Positions 24,425-32,720 of a stretch of DNA of 64,000 nucleotides are shown piece after piece. The position numbers and the translations under genes were made by a program. The stretch covers positions 248,001 through 312,000 of the forward strand of contig NZ_JAGPYQ010000001.1 of assembly GCF_018070025.1 (NCBI RefSeq). The letters run 5' to 3'. This DNA is from Streptomyces liliiviolaceus (lineage in GTDB: Bacteria > Actinomycetota > Actinomycetes > Streptomycetales > Streptomycetaceae). The notes beneath the pieces were generated by a model. The model made no database searches and was not told where the DNA came from. It was given only the letters and a program-made list of their open reading frames with translations. Each line of letters starts with the position of its first letter. The stretch's first letter is position 1.

Positions 24425-27400
24425 TCACTTCCCGTAGTACGCGTTGTAGATCGAGATCGTCGACTTGTTCCCCTTCTTGTCGGCGATCTTGGCGTGGAAC
24501 GAGATCCCCTTGCCCTTGGCCGGGTTGGTGATCGCGATCTTGCCGTTCTTGACCGTGACCTTCTTCCAGGTCTGGCCGTAGTCGTACGACACGTACACCG
24601 ACAGGGACTTCAGGTTCGAGCCCGCCGCCGAGCCCTGGACGGTCACCGGGACGGAGACCTTCTTGTCCGCCGGGGCCCTGCTGTCCAGGCCGACGGCCGC
24701 GTCGAAGCGGATCGAGGACGCGGGCAGCTTGGCCAGGTCGGCCTTCTTGGAGCGGAAGGTCCAGCTGGCGTCGACGCGGGTGGAGGCCGCGGCGACCTTG
24801 ACGGTCCGCTTGACCGAGGTCGTCAGCTTGTACGCGGCGTCACCGGCCGGGACCTTGAAGGTGCCGTCCCCGACCAGCGGGTCGCTGTTCGAGCCGACCT
24901 TGGCGCCGTTGCGGTAGAGGGTCGTGGTGACCGACGAGTAGAGCGAGGAACCGGAGTGGGTCTTGCCGTCGGCGAACAGCGGCAGGTAGCCGTAGATGCC
25001 GTTGCCCTCGCGGTACAGGCCGAAGGTGGAGCTCAGGCGCGGGCCGAAGACCGCCGTGTTGAAGGTCTTCTCGTAGCTCTTGCCGGCCGCCCACGTCTGC
25101 GGGGTGCCGAGCGTGTAGAAGGCCTCGACGATCGGCCAGCCCCATTCGTCGACTCCGCCGTGCTGCTCGAATTCGAGGTTCCACCTGACCCCGCCCGCGG
25201 TGGACACGTGCACGGTCCGCGTGCCGGGCAGCGTCTGCTGGACGCTGATCGCGGAGGAGCCGGAGCTGCCGGGCAGCGAGCCCCAGGCGGTGAGCGCGCC
25301 CTTCTTGCCGCTCGCCGAGGCGCCCAGGCCGGTCTTCACCGTGGCCAGCTCGCTCGCCTTGTAGTGCTTGGTGTAACCGGTGGCGACCTGCTTGACCTTG
25401 GCGCCGGCGGTGGTGTCGTACTCCTCGGCGGGCTTGGTCCAGTGGCCGTCCCACTGCTGGTACAGCGAGCCGTCCGTGATCTGCGGACCGGCGTGCGCGG
25501 AACGGAAGTTGGCGTACGTGTCCAGCCACCAGCCGAACGAGTAGCTGCTGTTGCCGACGTCCAGCGTGTAGTCCGCGGAGGCGAACTCCGACGTGGCCGC
25601 CGCGTCGGGCACGGTGATGTCGACCGGCTTGGCGGTCCGCGCGTCCACCGTGATCGTGGCGCTCTTGGTGACGCTCAGCTTCGGCTGGGCCACCCAGTCG
25701 GCGCCCTTGGCGAAGTCCTCCGGGTCGACGAAGAACGCCGAGTCGAGGATGTAACCGCCCTTGGGGACACGGACCTTGACGGTGCCGGACGCGTCGTAGG
25801 GCGAGTACCACTTCTCCTTGGAGAGCCCGGAGACCCCGGAGAGGTTGGCGTTGTAGTACTTGGCCGCGTTGCCGTCGCGGTCGATGAACTTGAGCGTGAG
25901 GTCGTACGACTCCACCTCGCGTTGCACCGCCGCCGCCGTGCGTACGCTCTGGCCGCCGCCGGTCGCCGTCACGTACGCGGAGTAGGCGCCGTCGACCGTG
26001 CCGCCCAGCTTGCTGTTGGCCGTGAGGTCGGCGGAGGCCGTGCCGCCCGCCGGGACGGTCAGCGTCTTGGCGCCGAGCGTGAAGAAACCGGCCGGAGCGG
26101 CCTGCCCCTTCGGGTCGGTGGCCGCCACCGCGAGGTTCAGCGTGACGTCGGTCTTGCCGAGGTTGCGGTAGGTGACCTTCTTGGTGACCGGGGTGTCGTC
26201 GGTGTGCGGCCACTGCTGGACGCCGAAACTCACCGACGAGGGGTCGGCGACGACGGTCTGCTTGATGGCCTTGTCGACCTGGATGCGGCCCGAACCCTGC
26301 TGGAACGGCGTGTACGTGCCGCCCTTGGCGGAGCCCGTCAGCGCGCCCTTGAGCTCGGCGTACGTCCAGTCGGGGTGCTGCTGCTTGAGGATCGCCGCGG
26401 CGCCCGCGACATGCGGGGTGGCCATCGACGTACCCGAGATGGTCACGTAGCCGGCCGGCTTCTCGCCGACCTCCTGGGCGATGACGCTGCCCGGGGCGGA
26501 GGCGGCCGTGATGTCCACGCCGGGCGCGGTCACGTCGGGCTTGATCTGCCCGTCGAGGCCGGGGCCCCGGCTGGAGAACGAGGCCAGCTTGTCCTTGTCG
26601 TCGACGGCGCCCACGGTGAGCGCGGCCTCCGCGCTGCCCGGGGAGCCGATCGTCTGCTCGCCGAAGTCGCCCTCGTTGCCCGCGGCGATGGCGAAGAGGA
26701 TGCCCTTCTCCTTGGACAACTTGTTGACCTGCGCTTCGAGCGGGTCGATGTCGGGGGTGTCCCCGCCGCCGAGGCTGAGGTTCACGACGTCGGCGCCCTG
26801 TTCGGCCGCCCAGTCCATCCCGGCGAGGATGCCGGAGTCGTCGCCGTAGCCGGTGTCGTCGAGCACCTTGCCGTTGAGCAGCCGAGCACCGGGCGCGACG
26901 CCCTTGTACTTCCCGGCCGACTTGGCGCCCGTACCGGCCACGATGGACGCGACGTGCGTGCCGTGGCCGTACTTGTCGGTCGCGTCGGGGGCGGCGGAGA
27001 AGTTCTTCTCGGCGACGACCTGGTTCTTGAGGTCGTCGTGGGTCGCGTCGACACCGGTGTCGAGGACGGCGACCTTGATGCCCTTGCCGTCGAAGCCAGC
27101 GGCCCACGCCTTGTCGGCGCCGATCTGCGGAACGGACTTGTCTAGGCTGGCCTTGCGGACCCCGTCGAGCCATACGTGGGCGATGCCGGAGGCGGTGCTC
27201 GCGCCGCCGAACCGGGTGTCGGTGACCGCGGCCCACAGGTCGGGCGCGTCGCCCTTGGGCGTCAGCACCGCGTCCGCGTTCAGCGACGTGAGGGTCCTGC
27301 GGACCTTGGTGTCACCGGCGTCACGGACGTCCGCCTTGGCCGCCGCGGCGGTGCCGCGGTAGCCGACGATCAGCTTGAGGCCCTGCTTCTGCGCCTTGCG

Positions 27401-27760
27401 GCCGGCCGCGGTGCTCAGCTCGGTGACGTCGAAGAGCCGCCGGTCGAGCTTGCCGTCGGCTATCAGCCGTGCCGCGTCGGCCGGCACGACGAGGGTGTGC
27501 CCGTCGGCCTTGCGTATCTGGACGGGTATCCCCTCGCGGCCCTTGGCCCGCTCCAGGCCGAGGACACGGCCCTTGGCGTCGACGACGACACGGTCGCCGG
27601 TGATCAGGGTGACGCGGTGCTTGGGCGTGGCCCGTACGGCCTGGTCGGCGGCCGTACGCTCGGGCTGTGCCGACGCCGGGCTGGTCATGCCCGCCGCCAG
27701 GGCCACGGCTGACGCCGCGGCGATCGTGGCCACGCACGCTCTTTTCACTTGTCTGCGCAA
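24425..27760 (-). CDS. secreted S8 family serine peptidase (subtilase), 1111 residues
   Basis: This is a large extracellular subtilisin-like protease. The signal peptide (residues 1-31) ends ASA|QPE. An I9-like propeptide region covers about 40-195. The catalytic domain is about 215-480 with D234 (VAVLDTGVD), H266 (YGHGTHVAS), oxyanion N362 (AAGNEG) and S445 (ISGTSMATPH). The remaining 600 residues are beta-rich (KVTYRNLGKTDVTLNLAV and similar) and end in a domain with DYGQTWKKVTVKNGKI. The start codon is TTG at 27760: GGGGGAGAC lies at ideal distance, and the in-frame GTG four codons later is too far. Expected role is protein degradation during growth or development. It is transcribed alone. 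Confidence 0.93.
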   Translation of the reverse strand: MRRQVKRACVATIAAASAVALAAGMTSPASAQPERTAADQAVRATPKHRVTLITGDRVVVDAKGRVLGLERAKGREGIPVQIRKADGHTLVVPADAARLIADGKLDRRLFDVTELSTAAGRKAQKQGLKLIVGYRGTAAAAKADVRDAGDTKVRRTLTSLNADAVLTPKGDAPDLWAAVTDTRFGGASTASGIAHVWLDGVRKASLDKSVPQIGADKAWAAGFDGKGIKVAVLDTGVDATHDDLKNQVVAEKNFSAAPDATDKYGHGTHVASIVAGTGAKSAGKYKGVAPGARLLNGKVLDDTGYGDDSGILAGMDWAAEQGADVVNLSLGGGDTPDIDPLEAQVNKLSKEKGILFAIAAGNEGDFGEQTIGSPGSAEAALTVGAVDDKDKLASFSSRGPGLDGQIKPDVTAPGVDITAASAPGSVIAQEVGEKPAGYVTISGTSMATPHVAGAAAILKQQHPDWTYAELKGALTGSAKGGTYTPFQQGSGRIQVDKAIKQTVVADPSSVSFGVQQWPHTDDTPVTKKVTYRNLGKTDVTLNLAVAATDPKGQAAPAGFFTLGAKTLTVPAGGTASADLTANSKLGGTVDGAYSAYVTATGGGQSVRTAAAVQREVESYDLTLKFIDRDGNAAKYYNANLSGVSGLSKEKWYSPYDASGTVKVRVPKGGYILDSAFFVDPEDFAKGADWVAQPKLSVTKSATITVDARTAKPVDITVPDAAATSEFASADYTLDVGNSSYSFGWWLDTYANFRSAHAGPQITDGSLYQQWDGHWTKPAEEYDTTAGAKVKQVATGYTKHYKASELATVKTGLGASASGKKGALTAWGSLPGSSGSSAISVQQTLPGTRTVHVSTAGGVRWNLEFEQHGGVDEWGWPIVEAFYTLGTPQTWAAGKSYEKTFNTAVFGPRLSSTFGLYREGNGIYGYLPLFADGKTHSGSSLYSSVTTTLYRNGAKVGSNSDPLVGDGTFKVPAGDAAYKLTTSVKRTVKVAAASTRVDASWTFRSKKADLAKLPASSIRFDAAVGLDSRAPADKKVSVPVTVQGSAAGSNLKSLSVYVSYDYGQTWKKVTVKNGKIAITNPAKGKGISFHAKIADKKGNKSTISIYNAYYGK

Positions 27761-27839
27761 GTCTCCCCCTGGAGATCAGGTCCGGGATGAACCCCCGTTC
27801 ACCCGGCCGGGGGGCATTCCGTACGCATGCTCGCGCGTA

Positions 27840-27870
27840 ACCCCCCGGAATACTCAGTATGCCGGGGGGT
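27840..27870 (-). terminator. nested hairpin downstream of the MacB-like exporter operon
   Basis: ACCCCCCGG (27840-27848) pairs with CCGGGGGGT (27862-27870). A second, outer pairing uses CCCGTTCACCC (27794-27804) and GGGTGAACGGG (27867-27877), so two alternative folds are possible. It lies 29 bases past the ATPase stop. Confidence 0.7.
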
Positions 27871-27898
27871 GAACGGGTGCTCAATAGCGAGACGACCG

Positions 27899-28582
27899 TC
27901 AGGAGTTCGCGTTTTCCTTGACGGTGATCTTCCCCTTCCGGATCGTGGCGACCCTGGGGGCCTTTTTCGCGAGCGCGGAATCGTGCGTGACCATGATGAA
28001 AGTGAGCCCGTGCTCCTTCCACATGGTGTCGAGTACGTCCATGATCTCGTCGCGCATCGACTCGTCGAGGTTGCCGGTCGGTTCGTCGGCGAGCAGCACC
28101 TTCGGCTGCTTGACCAGGGCACGGGCGATGGCGACGCGCTGCTGCTGACCGCCGGAGAGTTCGGCGGGCAGATGTCCGGCCCGCTCGGCGAGCCCGACGG
28201 ACTCCAGTGCGGCGGCCGCCCTTTCCCGCCGTTCCCGCACCTTCACCTTCAGCGGTACGAGGGCGGTCTCCACGTTCTCCTGGGCGGTGAGCGTGGGAAT
28301 GAGATTGAAGCTCTGGAATACGAATCCGATGTTCTCGCTGCGCACTTTGGTCAGTTTGGTCTCGGACAATCTGGCGAGATCTGTTCCGTCCAGCTCGATG
28401 CTTCCGCCGGTGGGGCGGTCGAGGCCGCCGAGCATCTGGAGGAGGGTGGATTTTCCGCCGCCGGTGGGGCCCTGGATGACCAGGCGGTCGCCGTCCGCGA
28501 TGGTCAGGTCGACGCCGGCGAGGGCGTGGACGGTCTCCTTGCCCCGCTTGTACTGCTTGGTGATGCCTTTGAGTTCGTACAC
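27899..28582 (-). CDS. ABC transporter ATP-binding protein (MacB/LolD type)
   Basis: This 227-residue ATPase has Walker A GPTGGGKST, Q-loop FVFQSFNLIP, signature [15 protein letters not shown], Walker B VLLADEPTGNLD and H-loop VTHD. The LDxxxRxEIMxVL segment after Walker B places it with the LolD/MacB group, which drives mechanotransmission rather than classical transport. The start is GTG 28582, preceded by AGGAGCCAC; longer in-frame extensions run through the repeat element and the permease gene and are not used. It pairs with the permease encoded 107 bp upstream. Confidence 0.93.
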   Translation of the reverse strand: MYELKGITKQYKRGKETVHALAGVDLTIADGDRLVIQGPTGGGKSTLLQMLGGLDRPTGGSIELDGTDLARLSETKLTKVRSENIGFVFQSFNLIPTLTAQENVETALVPLKVKVRERRERAAAALESVGLAERAGHLPAELSGGQQQRVAIARALVKQPKVLLADEPTGNLDESMRDEIMDVLDTMWKEHGLTFIMVTHDSALAKKAPRVATIRKGKITVKENANS

Positions 28583-28635
28583 GTGTGGCTCCTGGGCCGG
28601 GCGCTCCGCCGGGAGGGGGCGCGGTATGAAAAGGT

Positions 28636-28690
28636 GCGGGCCGTCCGGGGCTGGTCGCGCAGTTCCCCGCGCCCCTGACGGGGCGCGGGC
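28636..28690 (-). repeat. dispersed 3'-end repeat, family A (reverse orientation)
   Basis: The reverse complement of the GCGCGGGGAACTGCGCGACC core lies between the permease stop and the ATPase start, reading in the direction of the permease gene. It interrupts an operon here rather than ending one. Confidence 0.8.
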
Positions 28691-30174
28691 TACTCGACCC
28701 GGCGCAGTGCGTCCGCCGGGCGGAGGCGGGAGGCGCGCCAGCCGCCGAACGCGCCGGCGATCAGGCCGCCCGCCACGGCGAGGCCCACCGCGATCGCGAT
28801 CGTGTCGAGGGCGACGGGTGCCGTGAGGGTCACGTCGAGGGCCTTGGCGGCCGCCTGGCGGGCCGGGCCGCCCATGCCGCCGCCACCGGGGCCCCCACCG
28901 CCGCCGGGGCCGCCCATGCCCCCGCCCGTGGAGGCGAGTTCGGCCTGGAGCGTCGGGCTGATCGCGGTGACGGCGTACGCGCCGCCGAGACCGAGCGCGA
29001 TCCCGAGGACACCGCCGACCAGTCCGTTGACGACGGCCTCCCCGACGACCTGCCGGGTGACGCGGCCGGACTTCCAGCCGAGCGCCTTCAGCGTGCCGAA
29101 CTCCCGTACGCGACGGGACACGGCCGAGGAGGTGAGCAGTCCCGCGACCAGGAACGCGGCCACGAGCACCGCGATCGACAGCCACTTGCCCACGTTCGAG
29201 GCGAGGTCGGACGCGGTGGACAGGGACCCGGACACCGTGTCCGCGAGGTCGGCGGAGGTCGTCACCGTCGTACCGTCGATGTTCTTCTGGATGGTCGACT
29301 TGACGCTGTCGATCTGCTGCGAGTCGGACGCCTTGACGTAGATCGTGGTGACCTTGTTCTTGGAGTCGCTGATCGTCTGCGCCTGCTTGAGCGGGATGTA
29401 CAGGTTGGCCGCCGCGTCGCCGCTGTCGGGGGTCGCGATGCCGATGACCTTGTACTTGACGCTCTTGACGGTGACGGTGTCACCGAGGGCGAGCTTCTTC
29501 TCCTTGGCGTAGGACTTGTCGGCGACGACGACCTTCGCGTCGGTCTCCGAGGTCTTGAACGTACGGCCGCTGGTGATCTTCGAGGAGGTCAGCGGGCCGA
29601 GGTCCGGCTTGGTGACGTCCGTGCCGTACACCGAGTAGTTGTTGACGTCGAAGTCGGCGCCGCCGCCCTCGACGCGGCCCTGCGGGGACTGCTGGGCACC
29701 GGGGCCGCCGCCCTGCCCGTTGCCACCGCCGCCGCCCTGCTGCTGGTCCTGCCGGAACTCGCCCCGCTGGAACTGTCCGCTGACCTTGATGACCTGGAGG
29801 CTGAGCCCGCCGACGGCGTCCGAGACGCCCTTCTGCGTATCGACCTTGGAGACCGTGTCGGCCGCCAGGGTCTGGAAGCCCTGCACCATGACGCGGTCGC
29901 TGCTCTGCTCCTCGTCGGAGTCACCGTCCCGGGCGTCGAACTGGAAGCGCGGGCGCTCGCCCGTGTTCGACTGGGCCTGGGCCGCCTTGGTGACCGTCAT
30001 GTCCGTGCCCAGCCCGTACAGCGACTGGAGGACCTTGCCCTGCGCCTTCTCCATGCCGGACGACACGGAACTGACCACGATGACCAGGGCGATGCCCAGG
30101 GCGAGTCCGGAGGCGACGACGAGCGCCGCCTTTCTGCGGCGGCGCAGTTCGCGCCTCAGATAGGTGAAGAACAT
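28690..30174 (-). CDS. MacB-like ABC transporter permease (FtsX domain)
   Basis: This 494-residue protein has four membrane helices: one near the N-terminus (ALVVASGLALGIALVIVVSS) and three in the C-terminal FtsX domain (WLSIAVLVAAFLVAGLLTSS, VVNGLVGGVLGIALGLGGAY, IAIAVGLAVAGGLIAGAFGG). About 300 extracytoplasmic residues lie between them, the MacB periplasmic-domain fold, with a Gln/Gly-rich insert (residues about 140-160). A second Gly/Pro/Met-rich insert lies before the last helix. RRVREFGTLKALGWK is the typical coupling region. The pair may export a peptide or lipid or regulate a cell-wall enzyme. No dedicated regulator is adjacent. Confidence 0.9.
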   Translation of the reverse strand: MFFTYLRRELRRRRKAALVVASGLALGIALVIVVSSVSSGMEKAQGKVLQSLYGLGTDMTVTKAAQAQSNTGERPRFQFDARDGDSDEEQSSDRVMVQGFQTLAADTVSKVDTQKGVSDAVGGLSLQVIKVSGQFQRGEFRQDQQQGGGGGNGQGGGPGAQQSPQGRVEGGGADFDVNNYSVYGTDVTKPDLGPLTSSKITSGRTFKTSETDAKVVVADKSYAKEKKLALGDTVTVKSVKYKVIGIATPDSGDAAANLYIPLKQAQTISDSKNKVTTIYVKASDSQQIDSVKSTIQKNIDGTTVTTSADLADTVSGSLSTASDLASNVGKWLSIAVLVAAFLVAGLLTSSAVSRRVREFGTLKALGWKSGRVTRQVVGEAVVNGLVGGVLGIALGLGGAYAVTAISPTLQAELASTGGGMGGPGGGGGPGGGGMGGPARQAAAKALDVTLTAPVALDTIAIAVGLAVAGGLIAGAFGGWRASRLRPADALRRVE

Positions 30175-30302
30175 GGCCGCAAGCTAGGGACGGCGTGTGA
30201 TGGAGGGATAAGCCCCGCATAAGAGAAGGATGAGAAGGCTGTGCAGAACCCCGGAAAGGCCCGCCAGCGGGCTGTGCGGGCACCGGGAAGGCTGTGAAAA
30301 CG

Positions 30303-30339
30303 CCGAGGGCGGCTGCTCGTGATGAGCAACCGCCCTCGG
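30303..30339 (-). terminator. hairpin downstream of the L,D-transpeptidase gene
   Basis: CCGAGGGCGG pairs with CCGCCCTCGG, and a second inner stem (TGCTC/GAGCA) closes the loop. It lies 26 bases past the minus-strand stop at 30365. Confidence 0.8.
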
Positions 30340-30364
30340 GACGAGGAGTGTTCGGGCCGGAGGA

Positions 30365-31621
30365 TCAGGCGGCCGAACCGGCCTTCCACGCCGCCCAGTC
30401 CAGGTTCCAGCCGTTGAGGCCGTTGTCCGGGGCGACGGTCTTGTCACCGGTGTTCCGCACGTCCACGACGTCACCGACGATCGAGTGGCTGTAGAACCAA
30501 CCACCGGGTGAGTTCGTGTCGTTGGCACCCTTGGTGTCCGACAGGCCCACACAGCCGTGGCTGGTGTTGACGCTGCCGAAGATGGACTTGGCGCCCCAGT
30601 AGTTGCCGTGGATGAACGTGCCGGAGTTCGACAGACGCATCGCGTGCGGGACGTCCTTGATGTCGTACTCGCCCTTGCCGTCGTCGTCCGTGAAGCCCAC
30701 GGTCGCGCCGTTCATCCGGGTCTCCTTGAACTTCTCGGAGATCACCATCTGGCCCTGGTACGTCTTGTTCTCGGGCGAGCCGGCCGAGATCGGGATGGTC
30801 CGGATCGTCTTGCCGTCCTGCGTGACCTTCATCGTCTTCGTCTTGGCGTCGACGATCGAGACCTGGTTGCGGCCGATCTTGAAGGTGACCGTCTTCTGCT
30901 GCACACCGAACACGCCGTCCGCGCCCTCGACACCGTCGAGGTTCAGCTTCAGGGTGACGGTGGAGTTGCCCTTCCAGTACTCCTCGGGGCGGAAGTCCAG
31001 GCGGTTGGCGTTGAACCAGTGCCCGACGACCTCCTGGCCGCTGGTCGACGAGACGGTGATGCCCTTCTGGACGTCCGCCTTGTTCGTGATCGCCTTGTCG
31101 AAGTTGATCGAGACCGGCATACCGACGCCGACGGTGGAACCGTCCTCGGGCGTGAAGTTGCCGATGAAGCTGTTGGCCGGGGAGACCGTCGTGAACGACG
31201 CGTTCTCGTGGGCGGCGCGGCCGTCCGAGTCCTTGGCCGTCGCGGCGATCTTGTAGGCGGTGGCGCGCTCCAGCTGACCGCTGGGCTTCCAGCTCTTCTT
31301 GTCGGCGGATATCTCGCCCTCGACGGCGGCACCGGCCGCCGTCTTCATGGTCACGTCGCTCAGTGTGCCCTTGGTCACAGTGACCGCGGCGGCGTTGTTG
31401 ATGGAGGCGTTGTCGGAGCCGTCCTTGGGCGTGATCTTGATCTGGGCCTCGGACGTCTTCTTCGCCGCGGCCTCGTCGACCTTCGACTGCGAGGAGCCGT
31501 CCCCTTCGTCGTCGCCCTTGGGGTTGTCGCCGCCCCCTCCGCTGCACGCAGAGAGCATCAGCACCCCGCCGAGCAGTGCGGACGCGACCGTCAGGCCCTT
31601 GCGCCGCTTACTGTCCGTCAT
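30365..31621 (-). CDS. L,D-transpeptidase lipoprotein (YkuD domain with Ig-like domains)
   Basis: This 418-residue lipoprotein has a signal ending in the lipobox VLMLSAC, then a Gly/Asp/Ser linker. Two Ig-like domains cover about residues 55-260 and the YkuD catalytic domain about 265-395: SIVDAKTKTMKVTQDGKTIRTIPISAG, FIHGNYWGAKSIFGSVNTSHGCVGLSD, with the catalytic Cys in SHGC. It is similar in layout to mycobacterial LdtMt2 and should form 3-3 peptidoglycan cross-links outside the membrane. The start at 31621 (MTDSKRRKGL) is favoured by GGAGAAG six bases upstream; ATG 31636 is possible. Confidence 0.93.
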   Translation of the reverse strand: MTDSKRRKGLTVASALLGGVLMLSACSGGGGDNPKGDDEGDGSSQSKVDEAAAKKTSEAQIKITPKDGSDNASINNAAAVTVTKGTLSDVTMKTAAGAAVEGEISADKKSWKPSGQLERATAYKIAATAKDSDGRAAHENASFTTVSPANSFIGNFTPEDGSTVGVGMPVSINFDKAITNKADVQKGITVSSTSGQEVVGHWFNANRLDFRPEEYWKGNSTVTLKLNLDGVEGADGVFGVQQKTVTFKIGRNQVSIVDAKTKTMKVTQDGKTIRTIPISAGSPENKTYQGQMVISEKFKETRMNGATVGFTDDDGKGEYDIKDVPHAMRLSNSGTFIHGNYWGAKSIFGSVNTSHGCVGLSDTKGANDTNSPGGWFYSHSIVGDVVDVRNTGDKTVAPDNGLNGWNLDWAAWKAGSAA

Positions 31622-31798
31622 CACACGCTTCTCCATCGTTGCCGAATCCCCTGAACCACGAGAGTCCCCGTAACACCAATTAACGCTACGACCGGTTCGT
31701 CCCGTTCCACATCCATCACGGGTGTGGGGCATGCCACGTCGATCCTCAGGGATACGCCTGGTGCGGGTGTCGGTCACTGCGTCCCCTGAGACGACAGA

Positions 31799-31826
31799 AC
31801 CCCGGGTGGCGGTTGCCGCCCGGGGT
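31799..31826 (-). terminator. GC hairpin downstream of the 113-residue gene
   Basis: ACCCCGGGTGGCGG and CCGCCCGGGGT pair around a 2-3 base loop, 22 bases past the stop at 31848. Confidence 0.7.
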
Positions 31827-31847
31827 CATGAATTCTCCCGAGCGGTG

Positions 31848-32189
31848 TCAGCCGGTCGCTTCTTTCTCGTCCGAGGCGTCATCATCCTCGTCCAGGTCCC
31901 AATCCGGCGAATCGGGGTCGTAGTCGATGTGCTCGCTGCTCCACGAGGCCTGGGCGAGTTCGACCCCGGGCAGGTCCGCGACCAGGTCGAACGGGTCGAC
32001 GAGGTACGCGAGGGCCTCGGCCGTGTTGTGCGTCACGGTGCTCTCGGCGTGGGCCCGTTCGTCGGCCGGGATCTCGGAATCCTCGGCCATGCGGGTCAGC
32101 GCCGCCTTGGTCAGCGCGTTCTCGTCGTCGACCTCGACGACCAATTCGACGTGCAACCGCACAAAACGTGATGTCTCAGGTGTGCTCAT
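31848..32189 (-). CDS. hypothetical acidic protein (113 residues)
   Basis: The start MSTPETSRFVRLHVELVVEV at 32189 follows a GAGG ribosome site. The N-terminal part looks like a beta strand followed by helices (NALTKAALTRMAEDSEIPAD, TVTHNTAEALAYLVDPFDLV). The C-terminal 30 residues are mostly Asp and Glu (DYDPDSPDWDLDEDDDASDE). No signal or membrane helix is present. It is conserved in Streptomyces as far as I recall, with no known function. It diverges from the LAxTG surface protein gene. Confidence 0.75.
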   Translation of the reverse strand: MSTPETSRFVRLHVELVVEVDDENALTKAALTRMAEDSEIPADERAHAESTVTHNTAEALAYLVDPFDLVADLPGVELAQASWSSEHIDYDPDSPDWDLDEDDDASDEKEATG

Positions 32190-32299
32190 ACCTCGGAGCG
32201 TACGGCTCTTGGCCACCGTGACTTTCCCGTGACCCGCACCTTTCACTAACATCGCCCCACACGGCCAATTCGCCAGCGTCACAAGGGGATCGATATTCC

Positions 32300-32641
32300 G
32301 TGTCCGCACGTCGATCGTTGCTGACCGCCACCGCTGCGGGGACCCTCCTGGGTGCCCTGTGGTTCGTCCCGTCCGCCAACGCGACGGACGACAAGCCGGC
32401 GGAGCACACCACACAGACGACGACCACGACGGTGGTCCGCACAGCGGCACACACCTCCACGAACACGACGGAGGAGACCGCCACAGACACGACTGAGACG
32501 ACAGACACGACCCAGACCCGCCTGGCCGACACGGGAAGCTTCGACACGACCCCGTACGTGGCGGGCGGCACGCTGTTCCTGGCCCTGGGGGCGGGGTTCG
32601 TCGTCTACTCGGTCCGCAGGGAGCGCATGACGGAGTTCTGA
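32300..32641 (+). CDS. small threonine-rich sortase substrate (LAxTG surface protein)
   Basis: The product has 113 residues. A signal peptide covers residues 1-28 (LLTATAAGTLLGALWFVPSANA). The mature part, of about 45 residues, is nearly half threonine. The sorting signal is LADTG, followed by a hydrophobic helix (YVAGGTLFLALGAGFVVYSV) and a RRERMTEF tail. Class E sortases of Streptomyces (SrtE1/E2) cut LAxTG, so this short stalk should become covalently linked to peptidoglycan. The GTG start at 32300 has GGGGAT upstream. A family A repeat follows the stop. Confidence 0.85.
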   Translation: MSARRSLLTATAAGTLLGALWFVPSANATDDKPAEHTTQTTTTTVVRTAAHTSTNTTEETATDTTETTDTTQTRLADTGSFDTTPYVAGGTLFLALGAGFVVYSVRRERMTEF

Positions 32642-32692
32642 GCCCCGTCAGGGGCGCGGGGAACTGCGCGACCGGCCACGACGAACCCGCAG
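32642..32692 (+). repeat. dispersed 3'-end repeat, family A
   Basis: The core GCGCGGGGAACTGCGCGACC begins about 10 bases after the LAxTG protein stop and is followed by GGCCACGACGAACCCGCAG. It reads in the same direction as that gene. Confidence 0.85.
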
Positions 32693-32720
32693 CCGCCGCT
32701 CGACAAGTCCCCCCGCCCCG

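Noticed and set aside
23603..27145. A 1180-codon open frame on the plus strand antisense to the subtilase gene
   Set aside because: It is an artefact of high GC content. Its translation is rich in Arg/Gly/Val/Leu without domains, while the minus strand encodes a complete protease with catalytic motifs.
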